Origin: Clostridium sp.
Lineage (GTDB): Bacteria > Bacillota > Clostridia > Clostridiales > Clostridiaceae
NCBI RefSeq assembly: GCF_018372875.1
Contig: NZ_JAHAIF010000003.1
Coordinates: 44,100 to 108,099, forward strand
Length of the DNA: 64,000 nucleotides
Reading direction: 5' to 3'
Program-made: the position numbers and the translations under genes
Part shown: positions 17,155-27,570 of the stretch, piece after piece
Layout: every line of letters begins with the position of its first letter
How positions within the stretch are numbered: the stretch's first letter is position 1
The notes under the pieces: model-generated
Told to the model about the DNA's origin: nothing
The model's input: only the letters and a program-made list of their open reading frames with translations
Database searches by the model: none

Positions 17155-17985
17155 ATGAAGATAGTTAAAAAGTTAAATAATAATGTTGTTTTAGCTTTAA
17201 ATGATAAAGATGAAGAAATCATTGTTGTTGGAAAGGGATTAGGCTTCCGTAAGACACCATATGTTTTAGAGGATTTATCATTAATTGAGAAGAAGTATGT
17301 AATTCATGAAAACACAAAGGCTTTTGATATATTAGATTCTATCCCTAATGAAGTGATCAAAGTAACAGAAATGATTATGAGATATGGATATAAAGAACTT
17401 AATATAGGATTTAGTCCAGATATCTTATTAGCCTTATCAGATCATATTAATTTTGCTATTCAAAGAAATAATGAAGGGATAGAAATGAGAAACCCACTTC
17501 AGTGGGAAATAAAACATCTTTACCCTAAAGAGTATAGTATAGGAAATACTTCTTTAGATATTATTGAAAAAGAATTGGGTATTAGACTTCATAAAAATGA
17601 AGCTGCTTTTATAGCACTTCATTTTATAAATGCTCAATTGGGTAAGCATGATATGACTGAAACAACTAAGGTAACAAGTATAATGGGAGAAATCCTTAGT
17701 TTAATAAAGTATAAATTCAAAATAGAGTTTGATGAAGATTCATTTGAATTTACAAGGTTTGTAACTCATATAAGATACTTTATAATGAGGCAGGTAAATA
17801 ATAAACCATTAGAAAATGAAAATAGTGATATGTTTACCCTTATGCAAGATAAACTGACTGAAGAGTTAGAGTGTGTTGAGATAATAGAGAAACATTTAAA
17901 TAAAAACTATGGATGGAAGTGTACAAATGATGAAAAATTATATTTGATGCTTCATATTCAAAGAATAAGAAAACAAAATAACTAG
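17155..17985 (+). CDS. licT: BglG/LicT family transcriptional antiterminator
   Basis: RNA-binding antiterminator controlled by PTS phosphorylation. The N-terminal CAT RNA-binding domain (MKIVKKLNNNVVLALNDKDEEIIVVGKGLGF, residues 1-55) is followed by two PRD domains. PRD1 carries the conserved LSDHINFAI histidine and the LH-NEAAFIALHFINAQ histidine pair; PRD2 carries RFVTHIRYFIMR and LYLMLHIQRI. The start at 17155 fits the family N terminus; an ATG at 17140 would add five residues but lies within the ribosome binding site. Its stop codon's last base is the first base of the second RAT site. It controls itself and bglP-bglH-kdgT. Confidence 0.95.
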   Translation: MKIVKKLNNNVVLALNDKDEEIIVVGKGLGFRKTPYVLEDLSLIEKKYVIHENTKAFDILDSIPNEVIKVTEMIMRYGYKELNIGFSPDILLALSDHINFAIQRNNEGIEMRNPLQWEIKHLYPKEYSIGNTSLDIIEKELGIRLHKNEAAFIALHFINAQLGKHDMTETTKVTSIMGEILSLIKYKFKIEFDEDSFEFTRFVTHIRYFIMRQVNNKPLENENSDMFTLMQDKLTEELECVEIIEKHLNKNYGWKCTNDEKLYLMLHIQRIRKQNN

Positions 17986-18076
17986 GACTGTTACTGATTC
18001 GATCAGGCATGACCAAAAATTAATGTGATTGTATAGCTATAACTACAATTATGTTAGTCTTTGGTCATTTTTATTT
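17985..18076 (+). promoter_or_regulatory. second RAT antiterminator site and terminator, upstream of bglP
   Basis: It is identical to the first leader over 46 bases (17985-18030 versus 17037-17082), then diverges in the loop and re-forms the same terminator end (TTTGGTCAT plus T tract at about 18060-18076). It begins on the final base of the licT stop codon. It gives a second LicT checkpoint, so bglP expression needs antitermination even when licT is being transcribed. Confidence 0.92.
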
Positions 18077-18156
18077 TAGTTTAATAACTAATAAATCAAT
18101 GCTAGCTAGGATTTAAAGGTTTTAAATATATATTTTAAACAAAGGTGGAGAGATAC

Positions 18157-20001
18157 ATGAATAATAAAGAATTAGCTCAAAAGATTCTTGAGTTAAGTGG
18201 TGGAGAAAAAAATATTACATATGTTACTCATTGTGCTACTAGATTAAGACTTGTAGTGAAATCTGAAGCAGAAGTAAATTTAAAAGCAATAGATAGTTTA
18301 GAAGGTGTTTTAAAAGCACAACATAGTGGTGGTCAATTACAAGTTGTAATTGGAGCTAAGGTAAACAAGATTTATGATGAATTCACTAAGCTTGGAAGTT
18401 TTACAAATAATAGTGAATCAGATATGCCAAAGGTAAAGAAAAACCCAGTCAATGCCTTTATTGAAACTATTTCAGGAATATTTACTCCAATACTTCCAGC
18501 ACTTGTTGGATGTGGTATGATGAAGTGTTTATCATCACTAATGACATCAACAGGTATGGTAGATCCTTCTACAGGTTTTATTACAGTATTTAATATGATA
18601 GCTGACTGCGTATTCTATTTTATGCCATTCTTCTTAGCTGTAAGTGCAGCAAGAAAATTTAAAACTAATGAATATTTAGCAATAGCTTTAGCAGGATGTT
18701 TATTACATCCAACTATTTTAGATGCTGCAGGTAAAATTGCTGAAACTGGTATTGATAAAATAGACTTTTTAGGATTACCTATTTTATTAGTTAAGTATAC
18801 TTCAACAGTAATTCCAATAATTTTATCAGTATGGCTTTTAAGTTATGTTTATAAGTTTGTCGAAAAGATAGTTCCAGATTTACTTAAGGTATTACTTGTT
18901 CCAATGATAACTTTATTAATTATGGTTCCAGTTCAATTAATAGCAATAGGACCTTTTGGTTCATATGTAGGTACATGGATAGCTGAAGGATTAAACATAT
19001 TATTTGCAAAAAGCGGAATTGTTGCAGGTGCTTTATTAGGATTCTTTAGGCCTATACTTGTTATGTTTGGTATGCACTATTCAATTATGCCAATGCAAAT
19101 TCAACAAGTTGCAGAAACAGGAGTTACTGTATTAACTGCAAGTGCTTTAGCAGCTAATCTTGCACAAGCAGGTGCAGCATTTGGTGTATTCTTAAAGACT
19201 AGAAATAAGACTATGAAGGCAGCAGCAGGTTCAAGTTCTCTAACAGCTCTTTTTGGTATTACAGAACCAGCTATTTATGGTGTTACTTTAAGATTTAAGA
19301 AACCTTTCTTTGCAGGATGTTTAGCTGCAGGTTTAGTAAGTGGATTCTTTGGATTAGTAAATGCAAATGCAAATGCTATTGCTCTTCCTGGTATTTTATC
19401 ACTTTCAACATATAATGCTGATAAATATATTTACATTATAATTGGTGTTGTAGCAGCATTTGTTTTAGGATGTGTATTTACTCTTATTGCAGGGGTTGAC
19501 GATTCTGTAATGGGTGAAGATAAGAAAGAAGAAACTGTAGTTTCTAATGAAGGAATTATTGTAAAGAGTCCAGTTGAAGGAACAGTTAAAGATTTAGCAG
19601 AAGTTAATGATAATGTGTTTGCAGAAGGTTTAATGGGAAAAGGAATTGCAGTTGAACCAAATGTTGGTAAAGTTGTAGCTCCATTTGATGGAATAGTAGA
19701 AGCAATTTTTAAAACAAATCATGCTATTGGTTTAAAATCTAATGATGGTGCAGAAGTTTTAATTCATATTGGATTAGATACTGTAAATTTAGAAGGTAAA
19801 CATTTTAAGAGTCATATAGAAAAAGGTCAAACTATAAAAGCAGGAGACCTGTTAGTAGAATTTGATATAGATGCAATTAAGAAAGAAGGTTATGATGTTA
19901 TAACTCCAGTTATAATTACAAACTCTGATAACTTTACGGATGTTATGGCAGTAAAAAATGGTGAAGTAACAAATAAAGATGATTTATTAAATTTAATATA
20001 A
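18157..20001 (+). CDS. bglP: beta-glucoside PTS transporter EIIBCA
   Basis: Imports and phosphorylates beta-glucosides at the membrane. The 614-residue protein has the domain order B-C-A. EIIB at the N terminus has the phosphocysteine in YVTHCATRLRL (about residue 24). EIIC spans about residues 95-450 with many hydrophobic helices and GITEPAIYGVTLR. EIIA at the C terminus has the phosphohistidine in VLIHIGLDTVNLEGKHF. The start at 18157 follows AGGTGGAG. It is transcribed from the licT promoter through the second RAT, and the PTS also sets LicT activity. bglH follows 22 bases later. Confidence 0.95.
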   Translation: MNNKELAQKILELSGGEKNITYVTHCATRLRLVVKSEAEVNLKAIDSLEGVLKAQHSGGQLQVVIGAKVNKIYDEFTKLGSFTNNSESDMPKVKKNPVNAFIETISGIFTPILPALVGCGMMKCLSSLMTSTGMVDPSTGFITVFNMIADCVFYFMPFFLAVSAARKFKTNEYLAIALAGCLLHPTILDAAGKIAETGIDKIDFLGLPILLVKYTSTVIPIILSVWLLSYVYKFVEKIVPDLLKVLLVPMITLLIMVPVQLIAIGPFGSYVGTWIAEGLNILFAKSGIVAGALLGFFRPILVMFGMHYSIMPMQIQQVAETGVTVLTASALAANLAQAGAAFGVFLKTRNKTMKAAAGSSSLTALFGITEPAIYGVTLRFKKPFFAGCLAAGLVSGFFGLVNANANAIALPGILSLSTYNADKYIYIIIGVVAAFVLGCVFTLIAGVDDSVMGEDKKEETVVSNEGIIVKSPVEGTVKDLAEVNDNVFAEGLMGKGIAVEPNVGKVVAPFDGIVEAIFKTNHAIGLKSNDGAEVLIHIGLDTVNLEGKHFKSHIEKGQTIKAGDLLVEFDIDAIKKEGYDVITPVIITNSDNFTDVMAVKNGEVTNKDDLLNLI

Positions 20002-20017
20002 GTAGTAAAAGAGGTAG

Positions 20018-21478
<1,461 letters not shown>

Positions 21479-21481
21479 TAT

Positions 21482-22408
21482 ATGAAAATACTAAAGAGTA
21501 TTAGGAAAGTACCAGGGGGACTGCTTATAGTTCCCATGATACTTACCGCAGTAATCAACACTTTTTTTCCTGATATTTTTCAAATAGGAAATCCAACTAC
21601 AGCACTTTTTACTAATAATAGTACTATGGTTTTAATAGGTCTTATGCTATTTGCATCTGGTACCCAATTCGATATAAGAAATATGGTAGATGTTATAAAA
21701 AGAGCTGGATTATTATGTGTTGGAAAGTTGATAATATCATATCTTATTGGAATATTAGTAATTAAGGCCTTTGGAATAGAAGGGATATTTGGAATATCAG
21801 CAGTTGCCATCATTGCTACAATAACAAGCTGTAATCCAGGACTATATCTAGCTTTAGTTAATGACTATGGAGATGAAATAGATAGAGCAGCTTTTGGATT
21901 TTTAAATCTAATAGTTGTACCTGCAGTTCCAATAATGATTTTAAGTTCAGCTAGTGGACAAGGAATAGATTTAAAAACAATAGTAGCAAATCTATTTCCA
22001 TTTATATTTGGAATGATTTTAGGAAATTTAGATAGCGATTTTAAGAAACTTTATGCCCCTGCTACAGTAATACTTCTACCTTTTATGGGAATATGTTTTG
22101 GTAGCAGCATAAATATTATGGTAGCTTTAAAATCAGGAGTATCAGGAGTAGTTCTTACAGCAATATTCTATTTAGTAAGTTTATTTCCTCTATTAATATT
22201 AGATAGAAAAGTTGGAAAACGCCCTGGTTATGCGGCTATTGCAATGTCATCTGTAGCTGGTTTATCTATTTCAGTACCCTCTTTGGCTGCTGAAATGAGT
22301 AAAGTATATGCTCCTTTTATAGATATTGCAATGTCTCAGATAGCACTATCATCAATAATAACAAGTGTAATAACTCCAATGATAATTAAATATATAACTA
22401 AGAAATAG
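21482..22408 (+). CDS. kdgT: 2-keto-3-deoxygluconate permease family protein
   Basis: A 308-residue membrane protein with about ten hydrophobic helices. The start MKILKSIRKVPGGLLIVPMIL, the segment NNSTMVLIGLMLFASGTQFD, and ITSCNPGLYLALVNDYGD match the KdgT family of 2-keto-3-deoxygluconate transporters. It begins three bases after the bglH stop, so it belongs to the licT-controlled operon. This placement is odd: beta-glucoside use does not produce 2-keto-3-deoxygluconate, and no uronate genes (kdgK, kdgA) are near. The substrate may therefore differ from the family name. Confidence 0.85.
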   Translation: MKILKSIRKVPGGLLIVPMILTAVINTFFPDIFQIGNPTTALFTNNSTMVLIGLMLFASGTQFDIRNMVDVIKRAGLLCVGKLIISYLIGILVIKAFGIEGIFGISAVAIIATITSCNPGLYLALVNDYGDEIDRAAFGFLNLIVVPAVPIMILSSASGQGIDLKTIVANLFPFIFGMILGNLDSDFKKLYAPATVILLPFMGICFGSSINIMVALKSGVSGVVLTAIFYLVSLFPLLILDRKVGKRPGYAAIAMSSVAGLSISVPSLAAEMSKVYAPFIDIAMSQIALSSIITSVITPMIIKYITKK

Positions 22409-22588
22409 GGGTATAGGATACAGGAACGGGAATTCCAAAGGATAAGGAAATAGGTTTTGTTTATAATTCCTAAATAATTAGTGAATATCAAAAAAGTAGA
22501 AGTGATGGATGTTTTAGACAACTCTATTAGATTAGATAAGTGTAAACAGAATTTTTAGATATTTATAGTGTACAATAAACATTTTATA
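22409..22588. other. intergenic stretch after kdgT, possible decayed coding sequence
   Basis: About 180 bases with coding-like fragments in different frames (for example TGIPKDKEIGFVYNS at about 22420-22470 and VMDVLDNSIRLDKC at about 22503-22545), each ended by stops. I cannot name a family. It may be noise in AT-rich DNA. Confidence 0.2.
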
Positions 22589-22624
22589 ATAATGCTGCTT
22601 AACAAGTTAGTTAAGCAGCATTAT
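22589..22624. terminator. bidirectional terminator between the bgl operon and the araC-type gene
   Basis: A perfect 15-bp inverted repeat (22589-22603 with 22610-22624, six-base loop) built on GCTGCTTAAC/GTTAAGCAGC, between convergent genes. Confidence 0.9.
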
Positions 22625-22628
22625 TATA

Positions 22629-23633
22629 TTAAGTTTTTATTTTTCTAAATTCTAAGGGAGTCTTTCCGTGAACCTTTTTGAACATTTTTATAAAGTTTCC
22701 ACTATAATTATATCCAACTAATTTAGATATTTCATCTACACTTAATTGAGTAGTAGATAGAAGATTTTCTGCAATAGCCATTCTTATAGAAGTAGTATAT
22801 TGGCTAATGGACATATGATATTTTGTAGAAAAACCTGCCTTGAGTTTTTGCTCATTTAGAAAAACCATTTTACTTAAGCTCTTTATAGTAGGGGGATTGC
22901 ATGCCTCCTTAGTTAAAATCTCATGAGCTTTTTGTATGGCACTTACATCTGAAGCTGTTAATGTAACATATCTATCTTTTCCTATTTTTATTTCTCCATA
23001 ATTTAATTGATTAGTAAAAACATTTTTAGGAGATGAATCTATTTCTTTATTAATTAAAGCTATACATTCTAGAATTTTACTTTCTAAATATAGTAGACTA
23101 AGTTCATTAATTTCTGCTAAGTTTCTTAAGTTTTGAATAATTGTAGCTATTTCAAGAGGAAGATAGTGATAAGTATAGTTTATGATAAAACTATCAAAAC
23201 TCATTGTGCTTGGAAAGTTTGGATTAATAATTTCATCAAAATACTTTTTATATATAGTTATTTCTGCTCCGTGAAAGTGCTGACCGTTCTTCCAAGCCTG
23301 TTTTCCCTTTAAACCTCTCTCTGCAACAAAGAAGGAGGAGGGAGAAAAAGAGGAAAGGGGGCTATCTTCAATTTGAAAATTAGTTTCACCTTTATATACT
23401 GTTCCAAAACGTATTAGTTCTTCTTTATGATCAAAGGAAAGTGAAAAGTTAGAGGGGATTGTATAATCTCCAATACCAAAATCATAATATCCTTCTCTTG
23501 AATATTTAATAAAAAATCCAAGTTCAGTTTTTTTCTCATTTTTATATATGGTGTAATGTCCCATTGGATAGGGGGTAAATGTCATATATTCTAAAACTCT
23601 ATTTTGAAATTCTTTCGTTGTTTTGCAAATCAT
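22629..23633 (-). CDS. AraC family transcriptional regulator
   Basis: A 334-residue regulator with an N-terminal ligand/dimerisation part (about 1-220) and a C-terminal pair of helix-turn-helices: SLSKMVFLNEQKLKAGFSTKYHMSISQYTTSIRM and LSVDEISKLVGYNYSGNFIKMFKKVHGKTPLEFRK, the second ending with the usual AraC motif. It is divergent from the ferric-siderophore ABC operon, as are PchR/YbtA-type activators that sense siderophore. A pair of 14-bp direct repeats spaced 21 bp upstream of that operon is a good candidate binding site. Its effector is inferred, not shown. Confidence 0.9.
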   Translation of the reverse strand: MICKTTKEFQNRVLEYMTFTPYPMGHYTIYKNEKKTELGFFIKYSREGYYDFGIGDYTIPSNFSLSFDHKEELIRFGTVYKGETNFQIEDSPLSSFSPSSFFVAERGLKGKQAWKNGQHFHGAEITIYKKYFDEIINPNFPSTMSFDSFIINYTYHYLPLEIATIIQNLRNLAEINELSLLYLESKILECIALINKEIDSSPKNVFTNQLNYGEIKIGKDRYVTLTASDVSAIQKAHEILTKEACNPPTIKSLSKMVFLNEQKLKAGFSTKYHMSISQYTTSIRMAIAENLLSTTQLSVDEISKLVGYNYSGNFIKMFKKVHGKTPLEFRKIKT

Positions 23634-23707
23634 AGCTTATTCCTTTGTTAAATTATTTATTTAGCTCTTGGTTATAATATTCTTAAGAACTTAGATTATT
23701 ATAGCAG

Positions 23708-23742
23708 AAAATTATTAAATTGGATGATAAAATTATTAAATT
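23708..23742. promoter_or_regulatory. pair of 14-bp direct repeats, candidate AraC-type activator site
   Basis: AAAATTATTAAATT occurs at 23708-23721 and again at 23729-23742, a 21-bp period, i.e. two helical turns. AraC-family activators bind such tandem half-sites upstream of the -35 box. The -35 of the operon begins at 23754. Confidence 0.6.
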
Positions 23743-23751
23743 AGGTGAATG

Positions 23752-23782
23752 GATTGAAATGAGAATCAATCTCACATAAAAT
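23752..23782 (+). promoter_or_regulatory. siderophore-operon promoter with embedded Fur-like palindrome
   Basis: TTGAAA (23754-23759), a 17-bp spacer and TAAAAT (23777-23782) form a promoter. Overlapping it are two inverted repeats: GATTGA...TCAATC (23752-23771) and TGAGA...TCTCA (23760-23774). Overlapping palindromes of this kind resemble Fur boxes, and iron repression of a siderophore uptake operon is expected. Confidence 0.6.
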
Positions 23783-23836
23783 TAGACCAGTAAAATAAAT
23801 ATAGAATTTAGTTATGGATTAACACGGAGGTATGAT

Positions 23837-24787
23837 ATGAAGAAGAATATATTAAAGACATTAGTTGTTTCATGTTTAGCTGCTATGATGTTAGTAGGAT
23901 GTGGAACTAATGGTGGGTCAAATAATGATAAGTTATCAGAAAAGAAAATTACTGTTACTGATGTAAGAGGGGAAGTTGAAATACCTGCAACCCCTGAAAG
24001 AATAGTGGATTTAAGTGGAAATAGTGATATATTATCAATTTTAGGATATAAGGTTGTAGGAACTGCAAACAGTGATGCTTATGATTACACTAAGTTTCCT
24101 ACATATTTAGAAGAAACTTTAAAGGGAGCAGAAATTCTAGGTTATAGCATGCAAGATACTATGGATGTAGAAGCAGTTATGAACTTAAATCCAGATTTAA
24201 TTGTTATATCAACAGTTCAAGAAAAGATGTATGATCAATTAAGTGAAATTGCTCCAACAGTTATGATTCAATTAGAAGCATTAAACTGGAAAGATGATGT
24301 TAAGGCTTTTGCAAAGGTATTTAATAAAGAAGATGTTGCTAATAAGTGGTTAGCAGATTATGAAGCAAAGGCTAAGGAAGCTGGAGATAAGATTAAAACA
24401 GAATATGGTGAAAATACAACTTATCTTTCATTCTTAGCAAGTGGTGGGCAATTCTTTATCTTTGATGGAGCAGGATTTGGTAGCGTATTATATGAAGATA
24501 TGGGTCTAGCTAAACCTGAAGGAATGCCAGAACAAAGTGATATTAGTTTACCAGTTGTAACTTATGAAGGATTAGCTTCAATTAAATCAGATTATATATT
24601 CTTAATTTCAACACCAGAGGATTTAAAGCAACTTGAAAGTAATGCTATATGGAATAGCTTACCTGCAGTAAAAGAAGGTAAGGTTGTAGTATTAGAATCA
24701 TCACCTTACTTTAATCAAGGATATAGTTCAATAGGTAGACAATTATTAGTAGATGAAATAGGTGAAATGTTAAATGGAACAAAGTAA
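23837..24787 (+). CDS. ferric-siderophore ABC transporter substrate-binding lipoprotein
   Basis: A 316-residue binding protein anchored outside the membrane. The lipoprotein signal peptide ends in the lipobox MLVGCGTN (Cys at about residue 22). The rest is a class III periplasmic-binding (FecB/TroA-like) fold: VTDVRGEVEIPATPERIVDLSGNSDILSILGYKVVG, ...DVEAVMNLNPDLIVIST, and the end GYSSIGRQLLVDEIGEMLNG. It is the first gene of an SBP-permease-permease-ATPase-exporter operon and overlaps the next gene by 14 bases. A ferric siderophore or haem-like cargo is inferred from the family and from the AraC/Fur-type control region. Confidence 0.93.
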   Translation: MKKNILKTLVVSCLAAMMLVGCGTNGGSNNDKLSEKKITVTDVRGEVEIPATPERIVDLSGNSDILSILGYKVVGTANSDAYDYTKFPTYLEETLKGAEILGYSMQDTMDVEAVMNLNPDLIVISTVQEKMYDQLSEIAPTVMIQLEALNWKDDVKAFAKVFNKEDVANKWLADYEAKAKEAGDKIKTEYGENTTYLSFLASGGQFFIFDGAGFGSVLYEDMGLAKPEGMPEQSDISLPVVTYEGLASIKSDYIFLISTPEDLKQLESNAIWNSLPAVKEGKVVVLESSPYFNQGYSSIGRQLLVDEIGEMLNGTK

Positions 24788-25766
24788 GAAACATACAACA
24801 ATTTTTGTAATTGGTAGTTTGTTACTTTTAATAGGAGGACTGATTCTGGCTATAAGGCTAGGATCCGTCCATATTAATTTTTCAGACATTTGGAATAGTA
24901 TCTTTAATTATAGTGAAACATTAGAGCTTATGCTTATTAGGGATGTACGAATTCCAAGAGCACTTTCTGTATTATTAACAGGAGGTATTTTAGGAGTAAC
25001 AGGTGCCATGATTCAAGGCGTTACTAGAAATCCAATAGCTGAACCATCTATATTAGGTGTAAGCCAAGGGGCAACTTTAGTAATAGCTATTTTTTATGCA
25101 ACTGGAGTAGCAATTAATACTAAAAATGTAATGATAGCTTCATTTATAGGAGCATTAATAACTGGAATTATAGTTTTAGGATTTATATCTAAGAAAGCAA
25201 ATAATAATTCTATTGCAAAGATACTTTTAGCAGGAACAGCTATGAGTACATTTTTTATTTCATTAACAACTGTAATAGGATTATTATCAAATCAATCTCA
25301 AATGATAGGTTTTTGGGTATCAGGAGGCTTTAGAAATGCAAGCTGGTCTGACTTTAAACTTGTATTTATTGTAGGAATAATTGGACTTATTATAGCAATT
25401 TTATTATCACCAAAAATAAATATTTTAAATCTTGGAGACGACGTTGCCATTGGTCTTGGTGAAAATCCTGAAAGGATAAGATTTTTAACTCTTATGGTTA
25501 TGATACCAATGTGTGCAGCAGCAGTTGCAGTAGGGAAAAATATAGCCTTTGTTGGTCTTATAGTTCCTCAAATAGTTAGAAAATTACTTGGGGAAGATTA
25601 TAGAAGAAACATACCTTGTGCTTTTTTACTAGGAGCAGTTCTTTTAACTTATGCAGATATTGCAGCAAGAATGTTATTTGACCCTTATGAAACTCCAATT
25701 GGTGTGTTTACAGCTTTAATAGGAATACCATTCTTTATATCAGTAGCTAGAAAGGAGAGAGGATAA
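24774..25766 (+). CDS. iron-siderophore ABC permease (FecCD family), first subunit
   Basis: A 330-residue inner-membrane permease with about nine hydrophobic helices. Family signatures are IRDVRIPRALSVLLTGGILGVTGAMIQGVTRNPIAEPSILGVSQGA and GDDVAIGLGENPERIR (the ATPase contact loop), then GLIVPQIVRKLLGEDYR. It starts within the end of the binding-protein gene and its stop shares one base with the start of the second permease. The two permeases presumably form a heterodimer. Confidence 0.94.
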   Translation: MEQSKKHTTIFVIGSLLLLIGGLILAIRLGSVHINFSDIWNSIFNYSETLELMLIRDVRIPRALSVLLTGGILGVTGAMIQGVTRNPIAEPSILGVSQGATLVIAIFYATGVAINTKNVMIASFIGALITGIIVLGFISKKANNNSIAKILLAGTAMSTFFISLTTVIGLLSNQSQMIGFWVSGGFRNASWSDFKLVFIVGIIGLIIAILLSPKINILNLGDDVAIGLGENPERIRFLTLMVMIPMCAAAVAVGKNIAFVGLIVPQIVRKLLGEDYRRNIPCAFLLGAVLLTYADIAARMLFDPYETPIGVFTALIGIPFFISVARKERG

Positions 25767-26773
25767 TGAAGAAAAAAAGATTTAAAATTGCTTTAATAGT
25801 TTTACTAGCTTTATTAGTTCTCTCTTTTGTAGTTACATTGTGTTGGGGAACTTATAAGGTTTCTGTAGGGGAAGTCATAAATACCTTACTTGGTAATGGT
25901 ACAAGACTTCAAAATACAGCAATATTAAATATTAGGTTACCTAGACTTTTAGTTGGTGCATTTGTAGCAATTGCCCTATCAACAGCAGGAGCAATTCTTC
26001 AAACTATAACTAAAAATGATTTAGCAGATACAGGAATTATAGGTATAAATGCTGGTGCAGCAGTAGCAGCAATTTTGTTTATTACATATCAAACATCTAA
26101 TTATTACAGTGAGCTTGGGCAACTTTCAATTTTTGTATTGCCACTTATGGCTATAATAGGGGCAGCTTTAACTTCATTTGTAATATATATGCTATCTAGT
26201 AGACATGGAATAAGACCTAAAAGACTTTTATTAATAGGTATAGGACTAAATGCTGGCTTAAATGCCTTTATAACCTTCTTTACTTTTAGAGGAGGAGTGG
26301 GAGATTATAATAGAGTATTAGTTTGGACATCAGGAAGCCTTTGGGGATCAGGATGGAGCTATGCTAAAGTAATTATTCCAATAGTAACACTTATGTTTGG
26401 GGTAGTTATGTTAAATCATAAGAAACTAGATGTTTTAAATCTTTCTGATGAACTTGCCTTATCTCTAGGGTTAAATTTAGAAAGGGAAAGAAAGAAGTTC
26501 TTAAGCTATGCAGTTATATTAGCAGGCACAGCAACAGCTTTTGCAGGAAATATTGGATTTTTAGGACTTATATCTCCTCATATAGCTAAAAAGTTAGTTG
26601 GGCCATATCATAAGAACTTTGTTGTAATATCAGCAATGATTAGCGTAATAATAGTTCTTCTTGCGGATTCAGTTTCAAGAAATCTATTTTCTCCAATAGA
26701 AATTCCAGTTGGAATTACTGTGTCTATATTTGGAGTACCATATTTTATTTATTTAATGATGAAGGAGAAATAA
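25766..26773 (+). CDS. iron-siderophore ABC permease (FecCD family), second subunit
   Basis: A 335-residue FecCD permease paralogous to the one before it. It shows ILNIRLPRLLVGAFVAIALSTAGAILQTITKNDLADTGIIGINAGA, the coupling segment LSDELALSLGLNLERER and GLISPHIAKKLVGPYHK, with about nine transmembrane helices. The start ATG overlaps the previous stop by one base (TAATG). It is followed two bases later by the ATPase gene. Confidence 0.94.
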   Translation: MKKKRFKIALIVLLALLVLSFVVTLCWGTYKVSVGEVINTLLGNGTRLQNTAILNIRLPRLLVGAFVAIALSTAGAILQTITKNDLADTGIIGINAGAAVAAILFITYQTSNYYSELGQLSIFVLPLMAIIGAALTSFVIYMLSSRHGIRPKRLLLIGIGLNAGLNAFITFFTFRGGVGDYNRVLVWTSGSLWGSGWSYAKVIIPIVTLMFGVVMLNHKKLDVLNLSDELALSLGLNLERERKKFLSYAVILAGTATAFAGNIGFLGLISPHIAKKLVGPYHKNFVVISAMISVIIVLLADSVSRNLFSPIEIPVGITVSIFGVPYFIYLMMKEK

Positions 26774-26775
26774 TT

Positions 26776-27570
26776 ATGGAAGCTATTAGTGTAAGGAACT
26801 TATCAGTATCATATGAAAATAATACAATAATTGAAAATATGGATTTAAGTTTCCCAAAGGGGAAAATAAGTATAATAATTGGAGCAAATGGATGTGGAAA
26901 ATCAACTTTGCTTAAGACCATATCTAGAATTAATAAGCCAAAATCGGGAGATATCTTTATAAATAATAAAAATATAAAGAAGATAAAGGAAAAGAATATA
27001 GCAAAGGAAGTTGCATTTCTTCCTCAAGGACCAGTTTGTCCAAGTGGTCTTACTGTAAGAGAGCTTGTAGCCTTTGGAAGATTTCCTCATCAAAAAATGA
27101 TAGGTGGACTTAATAACCATGATAAGGAAGTTATTGATTGGGCTATAAAAGAGACAGGTCTTAGTGAGTTTGCTGACAGAGAAGTTGAAAATCTTTCTGG
27201 TGGTCAAAGACAGAGAGCTTGGATTGCTATGACTTTAGCACAAGAGACAGAAATTATAATGCTTGATGAACCTACTACTTATTTAGATATGTCTTATCAA
27301 CTTGAAGTATTAGAGGTCCTTCAAAAGCTTAATAAAGAAAAGAATATTACAGTAGTTATAGTTTTACATGAGCTTAATAATGCATGTAGATTTGCAGATA
27401 ACATTATTGGACTTAAAAAAGGTAAAGTAATATGCCAGGGAAAACCAATGGATGTAATTAATAAAAAAGCATTAAAAGAAATTTACGGCATAGATGCCAA
27501 CCTTAAAGAAAGTGAAAATGGTGAATATCCAATATGTACAGAGTACGAGCTTTTTAGGGAGGGTGCATGA
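26776..27570 (+). CDS. iron-siderophore ABC transporter ATP-binding protein (FecE/FhuC-like)
   Basis: A 264-residue cytoplasmic ATPase that powers the two permeases. Walker A is IIGANGCGKSTLL (about residues 35-47), the ABC signature is NLSGGQRQRAWIAMTLAQ, Walker B is IIMLDEPTTYLDM and the switch histidine is in VIVLHELNNA. The length and the RPTYLD/YLDMSYQLEVLE pattern suit iron-chelate importers. It overlaps the following exporter gene by four bases (ATGA). Confidence 0.95.
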   Translation: MEAISVRNLSVSYENNTIIENMDLSFPKGKISIIIGANGCGKSTLLKTISRINKPKSGDIFINNKNIKKIKEKNIAKEVAFLPQGPVCPSGLTVRELVAFGRFPHQKMIGGLNNHDKEVIDWAIKETGLSEFADREVENLSGGQRQRAWIAMTLAQETEIIMLDEPTTYLDMSYQLEVLEVLQKLNKEKNITVVIVLHELNNACRFADNIIGLKKGKVICQGKPMDVINKKALKEIYGIDANLKESENGEYPICTEYELFREGA

